A DNA stretch of 34,957 bases from Actinomycetes bacterium (GTDB lineage Bacteria > Actinomycetota > Acidimicrobiia > Acidimicrobiales > JAKAVM01): positions 1 through 34,957 of the forward strand of contig JAKAWH010000024.1 of assembly GCA_021817065.1 (NCBI GenBank). Direction: 5' to 3'. The notes under the pieces were generated by a model. It was not told the DNA's origin. It saw only the letters and a list, made by a program, of their open reading frames with translations, and did no database searches. Within the stretch, counting starts at the first letter, position 1, and every line of letters begins with the position of its first letter. Positions 6,876 through 14,361 of the stretch are shown one piece after another. Made by a program: the position numbers and the translations under genes.

Positions 6876-7661
6876 ATGAGCGATATGGCACCCACGCTCG
6901 CCGACGTATGCGTGGTCGCCTGCGCGGAGGCTTTTCGCGGGGACGGGGAAATCATGGTCAGCCCCTTCGGCACCGTCCCGATGGTGGGCGCGCGCCTGGC
7001 CCGCGCCACTTTCGAGCCTGACCTGCTGCTCTCCGATGGCGAGGCATGTTTCGTGGCCGGCCTTCTTCCCATCGCAACTCCCGGGGCGGCAAGACCGGTC
7101 GTCGAAGGATGGATTCCCTACCGGACGGTGTTCGACATGCTGTGGTGGGGGCGGCGTCACGTGATGATGGGCGCTACCCAGGTGGACAAGTACGGTAACC
7201 AGAACATCTCGTGCCTGGGCGATTGGTCCCAGCCGAAGGTCCAGTTGGTGGGGGTGCGCGGTGCTCCGGGCAACACGGTGAACCACCCCACCAGCTACTG
7301 GATTCCCAATCATTCCCCCCGGACATTCGTGGAGCGGGTCGACATGGTGTCCGGGGTGGGATACGACCGGGCCGCCGCCGCCGGGGAGGCCGCGACGCGC
7401 TACCACCAGATCCGGGTGGTCATCTCCGACAAAGGGGTGTTCGACTTCGCCACCGAGGACCGCAGCATGCGGCTCCGCTCGATCCATCCAGGAGTATCGG
7501 TGGACGATGTGGTGTCGGCGACCGGCTTCTCCCTGACCATTCCCTCCGATGTCCCCACCTCCCGGCTGCCGACGCCCGAGGAGCTGGTGTTCATCAACGA
7601 GTCGATCGACCCGACCGGAGCCCGTTTCGCCGAGATCCCCAGCAGGCAGTCAGTGGGATGA
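6876..7661 (+). CDS. ipdB: IpdB, beta subunit of ring-C-cleaving CoA-ester hydrolase
   Basis: 261 residues from ATG 6876, with a GGAGG 7 nt upstream that clearly fixes the start; the frame is open 150 nt earlier. Sequence markers are 'GDGEIMVSPFGTVPMVGARL' (about 20-40), 'DLLLSDGEACFVAG', 'HVMMGATQVDKYGNQNIS' (about 90-107), 'GAPGNTVNHPTSYWIPNHS' and 'VISDKGVFDFATED'. The catalytic-Glu motif of ordinary class I CoA transferase beta subunits is not seen, which agrees with the hydrolase role known for IpdAB. It overlaps ipdC by ATGA, so the two are translationally coupled. Confidence 0.88.
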   Translation: MSDMAPTLADVCVVACAEAFRGDGEIMVSPFGTVPMVGARLARATFEPDLLLSDGEACFVAGLLPIATPGAARPVVEGWIPYRTVFDMLWWGRRHVMMGATQVDKYGNQNISCLGDWSQPKVQLVGVRGAPGNTVNHPTSYWIPNHSPRTFVERVDMVSGVGYDRAAAAGEAATRYHQIRVVISDKGVFDFATEDRSMRLRSIHPGVSVDDVVSATGFSLTIPSDVPTSRLPTPEELVFINESIDPTGARFAEIPSRQSVG

Positions 7662-8806
7662 CCGCCGAGGAGGGGTCGGGACCCGCAGCGAAGCGGGTCC
7701 TGTCCGACCGGCCTGTTTCGGGGTCAGGCGGTTCTGGCAACCCGGTATTGCGCACGCGCTTGTGCGAGCTTTTCGGCGTGGACTACCCGATCGTCCAGAC
7801 CGGTATGGGATGGGTGGCCGGTCCCCGCCTGGCATCGGCGACAAGCGAGGTAGGCGCGTTGGGCATCCTGGCGGCCGCGACCATGACGATCCCGCAGTTG
7901 AAGGATGCGATCAGCGAGGTGCAATCGCGCACCTCCAAGCCTTTCGGCGTCAATATCTTGACCAACCAGAACGACACGGACGACAGGGTCGACCTGATCG
8001 CCTCGTCCGGGGTGAAGGTGGCGAGCTTCGCCCAGGCTCCCACCGCCACGATCGTGAGGAGATTGAAGGACGCGGGGGTGGTGACGGTCGCGACGGTGGG
8101 CCAGCGGCGCCATGCAGAGAAGGTGGCCGGCTTCGGGGTGGACGCAGTGATCGCCCAGGGTGGCGAGGGGGGTGGCCATACCGGTGCCATCCCCACCTCG
8201 CTCCTTCTGCCGTCGGTGGTGGACGCGGTGGGGATCCCGGTGATCGCGGCGGGAGGGTTCTTCGACGGGAGGGGATTGGTGGCGGCTCTCGCCTACGGTG
8301 CCGAGGGGATCGCTATGGGGACTCGGTTCCTGCTCACCTCCGATTCGCGGGTCCCCGATCCGGTGAAGCGGGCATACCTCGACGCCGGATTGCTCGACAC
8401 CATTGTCACCGATGCGATCGACGGGGCTCCCCAGCGGGTGATCAGGACGCCGGTGATCGATGAGATCGCCAAGGCCGGGCGCGTCGCCGCCTATACCCGG
8501 GCGGTACGGGCTGCTCTGGCCTTCCGCAAGCTCACCGGGACCCGCCTGAGCGCGTTACTGAGGGATGGGGCGGCCATGAAGCAGAACCAGGAGATGAGCT
8601 GGTCGCAAGTGATCATGGCTGCAACCGCTCCCATGCTCACTCGGGCCGCCATGGTGGAGGGACGCCTCGACGCCGGGATCCTCCCTACTGGACAGGTGAC
8701 CGGCCTGGTCGGCGAGCTGCCCAGCGCGGGCGAACTGGTCGAACGGGTGATGGGGGAGGCGAGGGCGGTTCTGGAGCGGCTCGGGGCGGGCGCACCGACC
8801 GTGTAG
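7658..8806 (+). CDS. ipdC: IpdC, FMN-dependent steroid acyl-CoA oxidoreductase (NMO/NPD-like)
   Basis: 382 residues from ATG 7658, overlapping the ipdB stop. After about 30 residues the conserved barrel begins at 'LRTRLCELFGVDYPIVQTGM'. It has 'GGEGGGHTGAIPTSLLLPSV' (phosphate and flavin binding) and 'IAAGGFFDGRGLVAALAYGA', then 'GIAMGTRFLLTSDSRVPD'. These match mycobacterial IpdC, a nitronate-monooxygenase-like flavoenzyme that acts on the C/D-ring CoA intermediate before EchA20. The first ~30 residues (rich in G, S, P and A) are absent from mycobacterial IpdC as I recall it and are encoded by a GC palindrome. No better start was found between 7658 and the barrel. Confidence 0.88.
   Translation: MTAEEGSGPAAKRVLSDRPVSGSGGSGNPVLRTRLCELFGVDYPIVQTGMGWVAGPRLASATSEVGALGILAAATMTIPQLKDAISEVQSRTSKPFGVNILTNQNDTDDRVDLIASSGVKVASFAQAPTATIVRRLKDAGVVTVATVGQRRHAEKVAGFGVDAVIAQGGEGGGHTGAIPTSLLLPSVVDAVGIPVIAAGGFFDGRGLVAALAYGAEGIAMGTRFLLTSDSRVPDPVKRAYLDAGLLDTIVTDAIDGAPQRVIRTPVIDEIAKAGRVAAYTRAVRAALAFRKLTGTRLSALLRDGAAMKQNQEMSWSQVIMAATAPMLTRAAMVEGRLDAGILPTGQVTGLVGELPSAGELVERVMGEARAVLERLGAGAPTV
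7679..7700. repeat. Palindrome in the ipdC 5' coding region
   Basis: A perfect 8-bp inverted repeat GGACCCGC / GCGGGTCC with a 6-nt loop lies within codons about 8-14 of ipdC. An outer GTCGG/CCGAC pair lies at 7675-7679 and 7704-7708. It coincides with the family-foreign N-terminal extension. Part of it (GGACCCGCAG..CGA) resembles the repeat unit in rsmE. Confidence 0.6.
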
Positions 8807-8855
8807 TCGGAGACCCCGGCTCCTGGGTACGCCTGTTAGCGCACCTTCTAAGCTT

Positions 8856-8884
8856 GAAATTCTAACATGCATAGTTAGAATTTC
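8856..8884. promoter_or_regulatory. Perfect 11-bp inverted repeat, candidate operator of the AAA ATPase gene
   Basis: GAAATTCTAAC and GTTAGAATTTC are exact complements around a 7-nt loop. The repeat is AT-rich in a GC-rich neighbourhood and ends two bases before an extended -10 element. This position is typical of an autoregulatory operator rather than a terminator, although it also lies downstream of ipdC. Confidence 0.6.
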
Positions 8885-8885
8885 G

Positions 8886-8894
8886 TGATAATAT
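8886..8894 (+). promoter_or_regulatory. Extended -10 promoter TGATAATAT
   Basis: TGA followed by TAATAT (8889-8894) is a textbook extended -10. Six nt later comes GTG 8901, so the message would start at or within a base of the start codon. Confidence 0.6.
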
Positions 8895-8900
8895 CGTTTC

Positions 8901-10052
8901 GTGATTCCGAGGCCGCATGACGAGGAGCGGTTGCGATCCGCACTGGGGCGTTCACCAGTTGTCGTGATGACCGGTCCCCGCCAGGCTGGCAAGTCCACTC
9001 TCGCCCGTTCGGTCGTCTCCGTCCCCCGTTCCAACCTTTTCGACCTGGAGGATCCCCGCGACCTGGCACGATTGTCCGAGCCGACCCTGGCTCTGGCGCC
9101 GGTGGCAGGCACCGTCGTCATCGACGAGGCCCAGAGGCTTCCCGGGATCTTCCCGGTGCTGCGCGTCCTGGTCGACGAGGACCGGCGCCCCGGTCGCTTT
9201 CTGGTCCTGGGAAGCGCGTCGCCGGAGCTTATCGGCCTCGCCTCTGAATCGCTTGCAGGCCGGGTCACCTTGATCGAGCTCGCTGGCTTTCGTCTCGCTG
9301 ACGTGGGCAGCGGGAAGCGGGAGGAGCTCTGGCTCCGTGGAGGATTGCCGCCGTCCTTCCTCGCCGGAGACGACGTCGATTCAGCCCGATGGCGTGACGA
9401 CTATATCGCCACCTTTCTCGAACGCGATCTCGCCAACCTCGGATTCACGATCCCGTCGACGACGATGCGTCGCTTCTGGACCATGATTGCCCACTATCAC
9501 GGCCAGACCTGGAACGGTGCCGAGCTGGCCCGTGCGATCGGGGTATCGGAGCCGACCGTGCGGCGTTACCTAGATTCCCTTACTGACGCTCTGGTCGTGC
9601 GCCAACTCCAGCCCTGGTTCGCGAACATCTCCAAGAGGCAGGTCCGCTCGCCGAAAGTCTACGTGCGCGACAGCGGTGTTCTGCATCGCTTGCTCGGTGT
9701 CGCTACAGCGTACGAGCTGTCCGGCCATCCCAAAGTCGGAGCGAGCTGGGAAGGTTTCGTCGTCGAGCAGATACTTCGCCTCGATGTCGCCAGTCCATGG
9801 TTCTGGGCGACTCATGCGGGAGCCGAGATCGACCTCGTCGTCGAGGTAAATGGTTCCCGTGTCGGGATCGAGATCAAGAGGACCGACCAACCCCGGGCGA
9901 CCCCGTCGATGCGGCGCGCTCTGGAGGCCCTGGAAATAGAGCGGGTTGTCATTGTCCACGCGGGATCCGAGAGATTCCCCCTTGCCGACCGTATTTTCGC
10001 GGTGGGTATCGACGACCTTCTCATCAGCGGGGGAAGCCTGCTCGTCGGCTGA
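8901..10052 (+). CDS. AAA-family ATPase of the AAA_14/DUF4143 type
   Basis: 383 residues from GTG 8901. Walker A is GPRQAGKS (25-32) and Walker B is TVVIDEAQ (71-78). A 'RFLVLGSASPEL' sensor segment and 'LWLRGGLPPSFLA' follow, then DYIATFLERDLANLG (about 170-184). The C-terminal DUF4143 half has a winged-helix-like region ('GVSEPTVRRYLDSLTDALVV') and a nuclease-like strand pattern 'GAEIDLVVEVNGSRVGIEIK' (about 308-327), reminiscent of a PD-(D/E)xK core with D, E and K all present. The biological role of this widespread, often horizontally moved family is unknown. The gene stands alone under a palindrome and seems inserted between ipdC and fadA6. Confidence 0.88.
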   Translation: MIPRPHDEERLRSALGRSPVVVMTGPRQAGKSTLARSVVSVPRSNLFDLEDPRDLARLSEPTLALAPVAGTVVIDEAQRLPGIFPVLRVLVDEDRRPGRFLVLGSASPELIGLASESLAGRVTLIELAGFRLADVGSGKREELWLRGGLPPSFLAGDDVDSARWRDDYIATFLERDLANLGFTIPSTTMRRFWTMIAHYHGQTWNGAELARAIGVSEPTVRRYLDSLTDALVVRQLQPWFANISKRQVRSPKVYVRDSGVLHRLLGVATAYELSGHPKVGASWEGFVVEQILRLDVASPWFWATHAGAEIDLVVEVNGSRVGIEIKRTDQPRATPSMRRALEALEIERVVIVHAGSERFPLADRIFAVGIDDLLISGGSLLVG

Positions 10053-10079
10053 TAGTTCCAAGTGGGTCGTAGGTCGACC

Positions 10080-10826
10080 TCAGGAACCGAGTAGGCCTCC
10101 TATCAGGCCACCGGCCGAGCCCCCGGAGTTGCCCTGAGGCTGGGGCAGATAGGGCTGGATCGCATGGGCGAGGTTGGCTAGCGGCATCGACTGCAGCCAC
10201 ACCTTGCCAGGACCGGTCAAAGCTGCAAGGAACAGCCCGTCACCACCGAAGAGCTTGTTCTTGATCCCGGGGACTGTGGTGATGGTGAAGCTCACGCTGT
10301 CCTGAAAAAGGCCCACATGGCCCGGATGGACCCTCAAGGTATCGCCCGCACCGAGTTCATAGGTGACGACCTCACCGCTCAGCTCGATGAAGACTTGCGC
10401 TTGGCCTTCGATCTTCTGCAAAACGAAGCCTTCTCCACCGAATATCCCGGCTCCGAGCTTCTGCTGGAAGCCCAGCGATATCTCGACTCCCGGCGTCGCG
10501 CACAAGAACCCGTGGCGGTGTGCCATGTAGCCAACGCCAGGGGCGACGTCCATCGGGAAGATCTGGCCTGGGAGCTTGGCGGCGAATGCGACCATACCGG
10601 CTCCGCCCTGAGCGGTATATTCGGTCATGAAGAGCCCACCACCGCCCACCATTCTCTTCAACCTGCCGAATGCCCCCCCGGAATTGGTCGCCATCTTGGT
10701 CGACGTCTGAAGCTGGACGGCGGCAGACATCCACGAAAGTTCGCCAGACTCGGCAACGATGCTCTCCCCTGGCTGCAACTGCATCTCGAGCACCGGCATG
10801 GTGGTTCCGACAATGCGATGTTCCAT
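10080..10826 (-). CDS. AIM24/TIGR00266-family protein
   Basis: 248 residues from ATG 10826, preceded by AAGGAGA at ideal spacing. The beginning 'MPVLEMQLQPGESIVAESGE' and 'LSWMSAAVQLQTSTK' mark the AIM24 (TIGR00266) beta-sandwich family. Next comes the glycine-rich 'LKRMVGGGGLFMTEYTAQGG' and later 'GEVVTYELGAGDTLRVHPGH'. The last ~20 residues (QGNSGGSAGGLIGGLLGS) form a low-complexity Gly/Ser tail. The bacterial role is not known; the yeast homologue is mitochondrial. No signal peptide or membrane helix is visible. It converges on the ATPase gene with only 27 bp between. Confidence 0.85.
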   Translation of the reverse strand: MEHRIVGTTMPVLEMQLQPGESIVAESGELSWMSAAVQLQTSTKMATNSGGAFGRLKRMVGGGGLFMTEYTAQGGAGMVAFAAKLPGQIFPMDVAPGVGYMAHRHGFLCATPGVEISLGFQQKLGAGIFGGEGFVLQKIEGQAQVFIELSGEVVTYELGAGDTLRVHPGHVGLFQDSVSFTITTVPGIKNKLFGGDGLFLAALTGPGKVWLQSMPLANLAHAIQPYLPQPQGNSGGSAGGLIGGLLGS

Positions 10827-10882
10827 CTAAGTCTCCTTATGTCTCGTGGTGATCGTGCTATGGCGTGGACCGGCGGCGACCG

Positions 10883-11008
10883 TCAGACGCTCTTGCAGGC
10901 GGAATTGTAGGTGTCGATGAATGGCTTGTCTGCCGGATTGCTCGCTGCGTTCACCTTGTCGATCTCTGCACCGTGTTCCTTTCTGTCAGGATGGCCGTCA
11001 ACCGCGTA
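10883..11008 (-). pseudogene. Short C-terminal remnant, possible exported protein
   Basis: A 41-codon minus-strand frame ends at TGA 10883. It contains AEIDKVNAASNPADKPFIDT and finishes YNSACKSV, with codon use that looks genuine. It resembles the tail of a secreted or lipoprotein-like small protein. No start, signal peptide or upstream body is visible, because the frame runs into the 3' end of the thiolase in another register. I treat it as a fragment of unknown origin. Confidence 0.25.
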
Positions 11009-11015
11009 TCCAGGC

Positions 11016-12194
11016 TCAGCCCAACCGCTCGATGATGGTGGCGTTGGCCATTCCGCCTCCTTCACACATGGTCTGGAGCCCGTAGCGAGCGCCTGTGCGC
11101 TCCATCTCGTTGAGCAGGGTCGTCATGAGACGCGCCCCCGAGCATCCAGTCGGGTGGCCGAGCGCGATGGCCCCACCGTTCGGATTCACCCGTGTCATGT
11201 CTGGGCGGTGCTCACGCTCCCAGGCCAGGATCACCGATGCAAAAGCCTCATTGATCTCGATCAGGTCGATCTCTTCCAGCGACATCATGGCTTTGGAAAG
11301 CACCAGTGATGTTGCAGGGATCGGAGCGGTCAGCATGATTACCGGATCGTCGGCGGCCACAGCCATGGCGACGATCCGTGCCCGGGGGATGAGGCCCAGG
11401 CGGGAGACGGCTTCCTCGCTGGCCACCAGAACTGCTGCCGCGCCGTCGGAGATCTGGGAGGAGTTGCCGGCGGTGATGTCTTCGACTCCCTCGAAGGCAG
11501 GGCCCAGTCCAGCCAGCCTCTCCATCGAGGTCGAGCGGCGGATGCCTTCGTCGGCAGTGACCGGATCGCCTTCAGACAGTCCCTCGGGCACCTGCCCGGC
11601 GAAGCGTGCTTCCAGGGGGAGTATCTCGGCGGTGAACCTCCCCTCGTCGGTGGCCTGTGCCGCTCTGCGATGCGACTCCAGCGAGAGAGAATCCATATCC
11701 TCTCGCGAGATTCCCCACTTGGAGGCGATCATCGCTGCGGAGATTCCCTGGTGGACCAGCTCGTATCGGCGGGTGAACTCAGGACCGTAAGGTTCGCCAG
11801 GTCCCGGGACGGTAGTGGATCCGATGGGTACCCGGCTCATCGATTCGACCCCGGCGCCGATGGCGATGTCCATGCATCCGGACATGACAGCTTGGGCGGC
11901 GAAGTGGATCGCCTGCTGGGCGGAGCCGCACTGCCGGTCGACGGTGGTACCGGGCACGCTCTGGGGGAAGCCGGCGGCCAGAGCTGCGTTACGGCCGATG
12001 TTCATCGCTTGTTCGCCGACCGTCATGGTGCACCCCATCACCACGTCCTCGACCAGAGCGGGGTCCAGGTCGTTCCGCTCGATCAGGGCAGCGAGGGGCT
12101 GGGCGGCCAGGTCGACCGGGTGCCAGCCCGACAGGCGACCTCCCCTCTTGCCGACCGGGGTGCGGATGGCGTCGACGATGAAGGCGGTGCTCAT
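11016..12194 (-). CDS. fadA6: FadA6-like acyl-CoA thiolase
   Basis: 392 residues from ATG 12194. Thiolase landmarks are complete: the acyl-accepting C89 in VDRQCGSAQQAI, NEAFA (315-319), H347 in GGAIALGHP, and the second catalytic C377 in MCEGGG. Stretches such as 'IRTPVGKRGG', 'HPVDLAA' and 'GARYGLQTMCEGGG' agree with mycobacterial FadA6, the thiolase that closes steroid C/D-ring degradation. General acetyl-CoA acetyltransferases look similar, so the specific name depends on the nearby ipd genes. It is transcribed separately from the ipd operon, in the opposite direction, and follows the fused ETF gene on the same strand. Confidence 0.85.
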   Translation of the reverse strand: MSTAFIVDAIRTPVGKRGGRLSGWHPVDLAAQPLAALIERNDLDPALVEDVVMGCTMTVGEQAMNIGRNAALAAGFPQSVPGTTVDRQCGSAQQAIHFAAQAVMSGCMDIAIGAGVESMSRVPIGSTTVPGPGEPYGPEFTRRYELVHQGISAAMIASKWGISREDMDSLSLESHRRAAQATDEGRFTAEILPLEARFAGQVPEGLSEGDPVTADEGIRRSTSMERLAGLGPAFEGVEDITAGNSSQISDGAAAVLVASEEAVSRLGLIPRARIVAMAVAADDPVIMLTAPIPATSLVLSKAMMSLEEIDLIEINEAFASVILAWEREHRPDMTRVNPNGGAIALGHPTGCSGARLMTTLLNEMERTGARYGLQTMCEGGGMANATIIERLG

Positions 12195-12201
12195 GAGCGC
12201 G

Positions 12202-12207
12202 ATCCTA
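12202..12207 (-). promoter_or_regulatory. -10 box TAGGAT of the thiolase gene (leaderless)
   Basis: TAGGAT on the minus strand is followed by 7 nt and then ATG 12194. No ribosome-binding site separates them, so transcription probably starts at the codon even though the ETF gene ends only 9 bp upstream of this box. Confidence 0.45.
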
Positions 12208-12215
12208 ACGCCGCG

Positions 12216-14231
12216 TCAGATTCTCGGAAAAGGGGGCGCCACCGGTGAGGCCGCGCGCGGTCCTCTCTGCTGGACGAAGGCGTCCAGCAGCGCCGGCAGC
12301 ACATCCTCGAAGGGCGCCAGGATGGAGACATCTGCGCGGCGGACCATCGGCGCCTGTGGATCGGGATTGACCGACAGCACGGCACCTGCGTGACGGATGC
12401 CGGCCAGGTGACTCGGTCGTCCCGATACCCCGATGGCGATGTACAGCTCCGGTGCGACGTGACGGCCGGTGATGCCCACCTGGCGGGAGCGAGGTAACCA
12501 GCCCTGGTCGGTCACCTTGCGGGTGGCAACGATGGCCGCCGGAGCGAGCGCCCGTGCCAGCTCCTCGACGTCGGGGTAGCGGGACGGGTCGACACCCGCA
12601 CCCACGCAGATCAGGGTGGTCGCGCCCCGGAGGGCATCCGGGTCGTCGGAAGGCCGGCGGGAAAGGAAGGTCACCGACGGATCGGGGGGGCAAGCGAGGA
12701 CGGCAGGTGCGACGGACGAGTCGCTCGGGGGGTGGAGAGCCACGGGGACGGTGGGAGGTGCCCCGCTCGGGGGGTGGAGAGCCACGGGGACGGTGGGATT
12801 CGATCCAGGAATGACGGTCGCGATGGCGATCGGAGAGGCGAAAGACACGGTCGCCAGGACATCCCCCCCGAATCCGGGCTTGAAGGCGATGACGCTGCCG
12901 TTATCGGCGGACATTCCGGTGACGCCGCCGGCTAGTCCCATCCCCAGACGTGCAGCCAGGCGACCTGCCACCTCGCGGCCCCAGAAAGTGAAAGGGGCTA
13001 CCACCATCGCAGGCGCCCTTTTCCCGCACCATTCGGCAAGGGGGCCGACTAGGGCACGGGGCGTGGGTGCGTCGAAGGCAACGATCTCTGGGGATGGCGC
13101 CCCCGGAACGCCGGCGCCCGAGGCCGCCATTTCGGTGAGAGGTGAACCAGGGGAATGTATGTGCTCGGTGAACAACACCACCGGAGCGCCGAAGAGGGCG
13201 ACGTGGCAGAGCAGCTCGGCGGTGCACTGGGGGTCTCCGGGCTCCCCGACCACTGCAATGGGAGACGTGATGGGAGAGGGTGCGGCGGCAGGGGCGGAAC
13301 CGGGTGGCCGGATCCCCACACCAACGCCCGCGAGCGCCTCGACGGCCTTCGCTGCCAGCTCAGCGGGGTCGGCACCGGAGAGCACCATGCCGAGGGACGG
13401 TCGGCGGGGCATAGTCCGGAATCCGGTCACACGGGTGGGACTTGCTTCCTGTCCCCACGGTCCTGGCCCCAGGTCCGCAGCAGCGATCACTGTCAGCCGA
13501 CTACCCAGGTCAAGTTCGGCCCACTCCTGCCTGTCGACCTTGCAAGGTGCGCAGAGCCGTTCGGCGCAGGTGACCACCACCGGACTGTTGGCCTCCGCCT
13601 CGACCATGTGGACGTCGTGTTCCAGAGTCGCCCGGACCGCGAGAGCCCCGGTGACCGGAGGAGGCCGGACCGCGAGAGCCCCGGTGACCGAAGGAGGCCG
13701 GACCGCGAGAGCCCCGGTGACCGGAGGAGGCCGGACCGCGACAGCCCCGGTGGCCGGAGTGACCGGAGTGACCGAAAGGTGCCGGGCACCTGCCAGAAGC
13801 CCCCATCCGAGAAGCTCAGCCACCTGCGCGGGTACCTGCCCGGTGTCCGAGTCCAGGGACGCATTGCCGCACAAGAGCAGGTCAAAAGGCCCGCACCGGG
13901 TGAGGGCTGCCACCAGTGCCCGGGCGGTGGCGAGGGTGTCGCTCCCGGAAAAGGCGGGATCGCTTACCAGGACCGCCTGCGCATCGACGCCCCGGGCTCG
14001 CCCCCACGCATACGCTTCGCGAAGAGCATCCCGTGCCGGAGGAGCACCCATGGTGACCAGGCACAGCTCCGCTCCGAGCGTCCCTGCCAGCTCCACCCCC
14101 ATGGCGATCGCCCGCTGGCAGTAGGAGCTGATCTTCGCCTTGGAAGTGCTCCGGTCGAGCCGGTGGTCCGGCCCCAGCGACAGGTCATCGAAATCGGGCA
14201 CCTGCTTCAGGAGGACGGCGATCCTGGTCAC
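12216..14231 (-). CDS. Fused electron-transfer flavoprotein (beta-alpha single chain)
   Basis: 671 residues from GTG 14231. Residues about 1-255 are EtfB-like: 'MTRIAVLLKQVPDFDDLSLG', 'AIAMGVELA', 'LLLCGNASLDSDTGQVPAQV'. Residues about 300-671 are EtfA-like, with the FAD-binding end 'TRKVTDQGWLPRSRQVGITG', then 'VAPELYIAIGVSGRPSHLAG' and 'VLSVNPDPQAPMVRRADV'. ETF normally consists of two subunits; here they form one continuous frame. It carries electrons from acyl-CoA dehydrogenases to the respiratory chain, which suits a beta-oxidation locus. Two in-frame tandem repeats interrupt it: an 11-residue unit four times in the beta half, and a 14-residue unit about twice in the alpha half. Both lie at plausible surface loops. 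Confidence 0.86.
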   Translation of the reverse strand: MTRIAVLLKQVPDFDDLSLGPDHRLDRSTSKAKISSYCQRAIAMGVELAGTLGAELCLVTMGAPPARDALREAYAWGRARGVDAQAVLVSDPAFSGSDTLATARALVAALTRCGPFDLLLCGNASLDSDTGQVPAQVAELLGWGLLAGARHLSVTPVTPATGAVAVRPPPVTGALAVRPPSVTGALAVRPPPVTGALAVRATLEHDVHMVEAEANSPVVVTCAERLCAPCKVDRQEWAELDLGSRLTVIAAADLGPGPWGQEASPTRVTGFRTMPRRPSLGMVLSGADPAELAAKAVEALAGVGVGIRPPGSAPAAAPSPITSPIAVVGEPGDPQCTAELLCHVALFGAPVVLFTEHIHSPGSPLTEMAASGAGVPGAPSPEIVAFDAPTPRALVGPLAEWCGKRAPAMVVAPFTFWGREVAGRLAARLGMGLAGGVTGMSADNGSVIAFKPGFGGDVLATVSFASPIAIATVIPGSNPTVPVALHPPSGAPPTVPVALHPPSDSSVAPAVLACPPDPSVTFLSRRPSDDPDALRGATTLICVGAGVDPSRYPDVEELARALAPAAIVATRKVTDQGWLPRSRQVGITGRHVAPELYIAIGVSGRPSHLAGIRHAGAVLSVNPDPQAPMVRRADVSILAPFEDVLPALLDAFVQQRGPRAASPVAPPFPRI
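12723..12798. repeat. 42-bp tandem repeat, about 1.8 copies, in the ETF alpha half
   Basis: A unit starting GCTCGGGGGGTGGAGAGCC (plus strand) at 12723 recurs at 12765 almost unchanged. On the coding strand each unit gives 14 residues around TVPVALHPPSG. Its length is a multiple of three, so the frame is kept. Confidence 0.85.
13635..13766. repeat. 33-bp tandem repeat, four copies, in the ETF beta half
   Basis: Units starting at 13635, 13668, 13701 and 13734, each beginning GGACCGCGAGAGCCCCGG (plus strand). The first three differ by single bases and the fourth is more diverged. They encode PPPVTGALAVR-like 11-mers on the minus strand. The gradient of divergence suggests stepwise expansion. 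Confidence 0.9.
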
Positions 14232-14237
14232 GCAGCG

Positions 14238-14243
14238 ATGCTA
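14238..14243 (-). promoter_or_regulatory. -10 box TAGCAT of the fused ETF gene (leaderless)
   Basis: TAGCAT on the minus strand lies 6 nt before GTG 14231, supporting that start and a leaderless mRNA. Confidence 0.5.
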
Positions 14244-14361
14244 GGGCCGGACGGATAGACCGCGGGCGGCCGGATCGACCTGGAGCGTGCCCCGGTACCG
14301 CGCAGGAGCGGCTTGCGGGTCGGCCTCACCCGCGGAGGTAGGCGATAATGGAGTCGGGACC

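Noticed and set aside
8856-8884. Intrinsic terminator of the ipd operon
   Set aside because: The stem is AT-rich with no T-tract, and it sits against a strong -10; an operator explains it better.
12216-14231. Two separate ETF genes joined by a frameshift error
   Set aside because: The frame is continuous, the linker has normal codon use and no internal start with a ribosome site was seen at the alpha half.
13155-14258. Plus-strand frame of 367 codons with a repeated Arg/Asp/Glu/Ser/Pro motif
   Set aside because: It is the antisense image of the ETF beta repeat; the minus strand encodes the recognisable ETF.
14270-14361. CIRCE element upstream of hrcA
   Set aside because: Neither TTAGCACTC nor GAGTGCTAA, nor a close variant, is present.
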